NCBI GenBank assembly: GCA_039621445.1
Contig: CP154954.1
Span: 38,177,703 to 38,241,702 of the forward strand
DNA: 64,000 nucleotides
From: Euglena gracilis
Taxonomy: Eukaryota > Euglenida > Euglenophyceae > Euglenales
Reading direction: 5' to 3'
Shown: positions 62,399-64,000 of the stretch, piece after piece
How the letters are laid out: each line of letters starts with the position of its first letter
Numbering within the stretch: position 1 is the first letter of the stretch
The notes under the pieces: generated by a model
Told to the model about the DNA's origin: nothing
Database searches by the model: none
The model's input: the letters and a program-made list of their open reading frames with translations, nothing else
Program-made: the position numbers and the translations under genes

Positions 62399-62860
62399 TT
62401 GGATTCACGGTTGGAATTTTTTGACTCAGAATTAGATACCCCTGTGAGACGTTTGGGTGGGGACAGGAATGCATCATACTGTGACCGTGATTGTTTTGGT
62501 CATACCCCAGATATGGCGGGGTTTGATGAAATTTCCATTTTTCTCATTTTTTTCGTCAAATGGGGATTCCAGTTTTGCAGCCAGGAATTTTTAACCCGTG
62601 GCCCTCCCCTGGTTGATGGGGGGGGCGGCATTGTGAAGGCCCGTCCTTTGACATGTGTTGAGATTTCAGCCGGTTGGGACATTACGGCCCAGGTTTGTGA
62701 ATTTCTTTTTTGTTTGGAGGCGGAAGCCAGGTTGTGCCCTCCTACCCTCAGGGGGGGGCAGCGAAAAATCGCCTTGGCCATTGGAATTGAATTTTCAGTG
62801 TTTTTAAGTTTGCCATGTCATTCGGCCCCCATGGCCCCATGTGACTGGGGGGGGCAGTGA
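62399..62860 (+). CDS. hypothetical ORF, 153 codons
   Basis: The frame begins DSRLEFFDSELDTPVRRLGG and contains YCDRDCFGHTPDMAGFDEIS and CVEISAGWDITAQVCEF. Composition is plausible for protein but there is no recognised family, and the ATG may not be the true start. Confidence 0.3.
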   Translation: MDSRLEFFDSELDTPVRRLGGDRNASYCDRDCFGHTPDMAGFDEISIFLIFFVKWGFQFCSQEFLTRGPPLVDGGGGIVKARPLTCVEISAGWDITAQVCEFLFCLEAEARLCPPTLRGGQRKIALAIGIEFSVFLSLPCHSAPMAPCDWGGQ

Positions 62861-62869
62861 ATTTTAATT

Positions 62870-64000
62870 CGCAAGCCAGATTTTGTTGGTTTTGGCTCAA
62901 ATGAATCGGTTGGGCTGGATTTGCCTGGCCCATATACCCGATATGCTGCAGGATGTTGTTTCTGTTGGGTTGGTTGTTTTCGGTTGGGTTTGTTTGTTGG
63001 ATATTTGTTGGTTGGAATTCTCGATTTTGGGTTTTGTTGAGGGCTTTTGTAGGCCCTGGACTTGTAGGTTGGACTCAGATTTTTGATTTTTTTTAAGGAT
63101 TTTTTGTTTCTGGAGGATTTTTACACAGAGTTAGAAAAAAACCTGGGATTTTGATGATTTTTCTGAAGGTTAAAAAAAAACGAGTTGCGAGTTTTGGAAC
63201 TCAGTTTTTTGGTTCGGTTTGGATTATGGACATTCGTCAAAGGCATTTTTTTCATGGAACACAGCTTGGAGGCATCCGAACTCGGGGGGGGGGGACCCTG
63301 GACCGGAGATGACCCCTCCTCCGTCCAAAGGCCCTGGTGTGGGCCAATGTAAAAAAAAACCCAGCCACGTGGGCACTAAAGCCCTGTGATATGGTGGCTG
63401 AGGGCCAATGTGAAGCCCTGTTCTCTTTGCGTTCAAAAAAAAAAAATCGGCCCAGTCATTTTTGGGTGGAATGCATGACAAGGAAGTGAGCGTGCATACA
63501 CACAAAACACACAACCGCACACGCACACACCCATTGTACACTATCCCCGCCTTATAACCGTCTCACCTTTGCCTCACCGTTTGCTTTTTCTCACCCTCAC
63601 CGCTTTACCTTTTCTGTCCCGAATTGGAAAGGAATGCCTGGGTTTCTCTTTTTCTGTTCCCCACACAATTCATTTTCTGAGGCACTGTTGGCCAAAGTCC
63701 CTGATTTTTTTTAAAAAAAATCGACATCGAATGAAGTCTCGCATAATGAAAGCTGCCAAAAAGGATTTTGACCAAGGGGGTAGCGTGGGACTTAGGCCTT
63801 GCGGTGGAGTGCCCAGAGTTTGTTTCGTTTGGAATCGTTTTTCAGATTTTGTGTTCAAAGACCCGTTCCCCATGCTTGTCGGAGGAAAGGGGTGGGGGGG
63901 CTTCCCCCGAAGACCTGATTTTTCAGAGTCCCCCAAGGTGCCCGGTATCATGGCTGGGGGGGGGGTTGATTCGTAACACAGATTTTCAAAAAAAAAAAAA
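62870..64000. other. T-rich tail of the window, no gene recognised
   Basis: There is a CA tract at 63,497-63,530 and a plus frame at 63,731-63,976 (KAAKKDFDQGGSVGLRPCGG) without supporting signals. The window ends in 12 A, which alone does not show a retroposon tail. Confidence 0.35.

Noticed and set aside
59393-63000. Complete LTR or LINE retrotransposon
   Set aside because: I found no reverse transcriptase, RNase H or integrase motif and no pair of long terminal repeats round the coiled-coil ORF.
63989-64000. Poly-A tail of a retroposed gene at the window end
   Set aside because: Twelve A at a truncated edge, with no upstream AATAAA-type signal or cDNA-like body that I can support.

Overview
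This looks like a window of a large, repeat-rich eukaryotic nuclear genome. The evidence is GT-AG introns, a eukaryotic tRNA-Leu with a pol III T-stretch, hAT-like and Tc1/mariner DNA transposons, many microsatellites and very low gene density. No rRNA, CRISPR or operon-like gene packing is seen. I cannot name the species. Runs of 8 to 16 G or C are extremely common and several probably carry indels.

From about 3.1 to 49.3 kb the minus strand carries a chain of exon-like blocks that I interpret as one very large gene, or a tandem set of closely related genes. Most blocks have a good acceptor and donor, start with 2 nt of a split codon and end with 1 nt, so they are symmetric phase 1-1 exons whose lengths divide by three (48, 66, 81, 120, 147, 165, 288, 330, 342, 348, 360, 375, 378 nt). 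Three exon types recur: A (Gly-Val-Pro-Gly-Thr-Ala-Trp motif), B (Gly/Ala/Pro-rich, often fused to A as one AB exon) and C (342 nt, Pro-rich head, conserved DDDVIVVRSRP core, Glu/Asp-rich tail). Non-repeated exons sit at 3.1-4.6, 33.8, 40.6-43.9 and 47-49.3 kb. I do not recognise the protein.

The long introns are filled with transposons and foldback repeats. Two C exons are split at the same base by a 1.6 kb hAT-like element with an exact 8-bp target duplication; removing it restores 342 nt. A third exon (40.6-41.0 kb) is split by a 169-bp hAT-like MITE, and removing it restores a 216-nt symmetric exon. A complete 1,624-bp Tc1/mariner element (14,375-15,998) encodes a broken transposase that contains five GT-AG introns of only 46-51 nt.

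From 49.3 to 57.9 kb the window is mostly non-coding. It holds a 42-bp repeat array beside a perfect 48-bp-arm hairpin, G-rich repeat modules, a tRNA-Leu(CAA) with a truncated opposing copy, palindrome clusters and TIR/foldback elements. From 58 kb on there is a 165-bp tandem array, then an intact 436-codon plus-strand frame for a coiled-coil, Trp-rich protein, two shorter plausible plus-strand frames, and T-rich sequence to the end.
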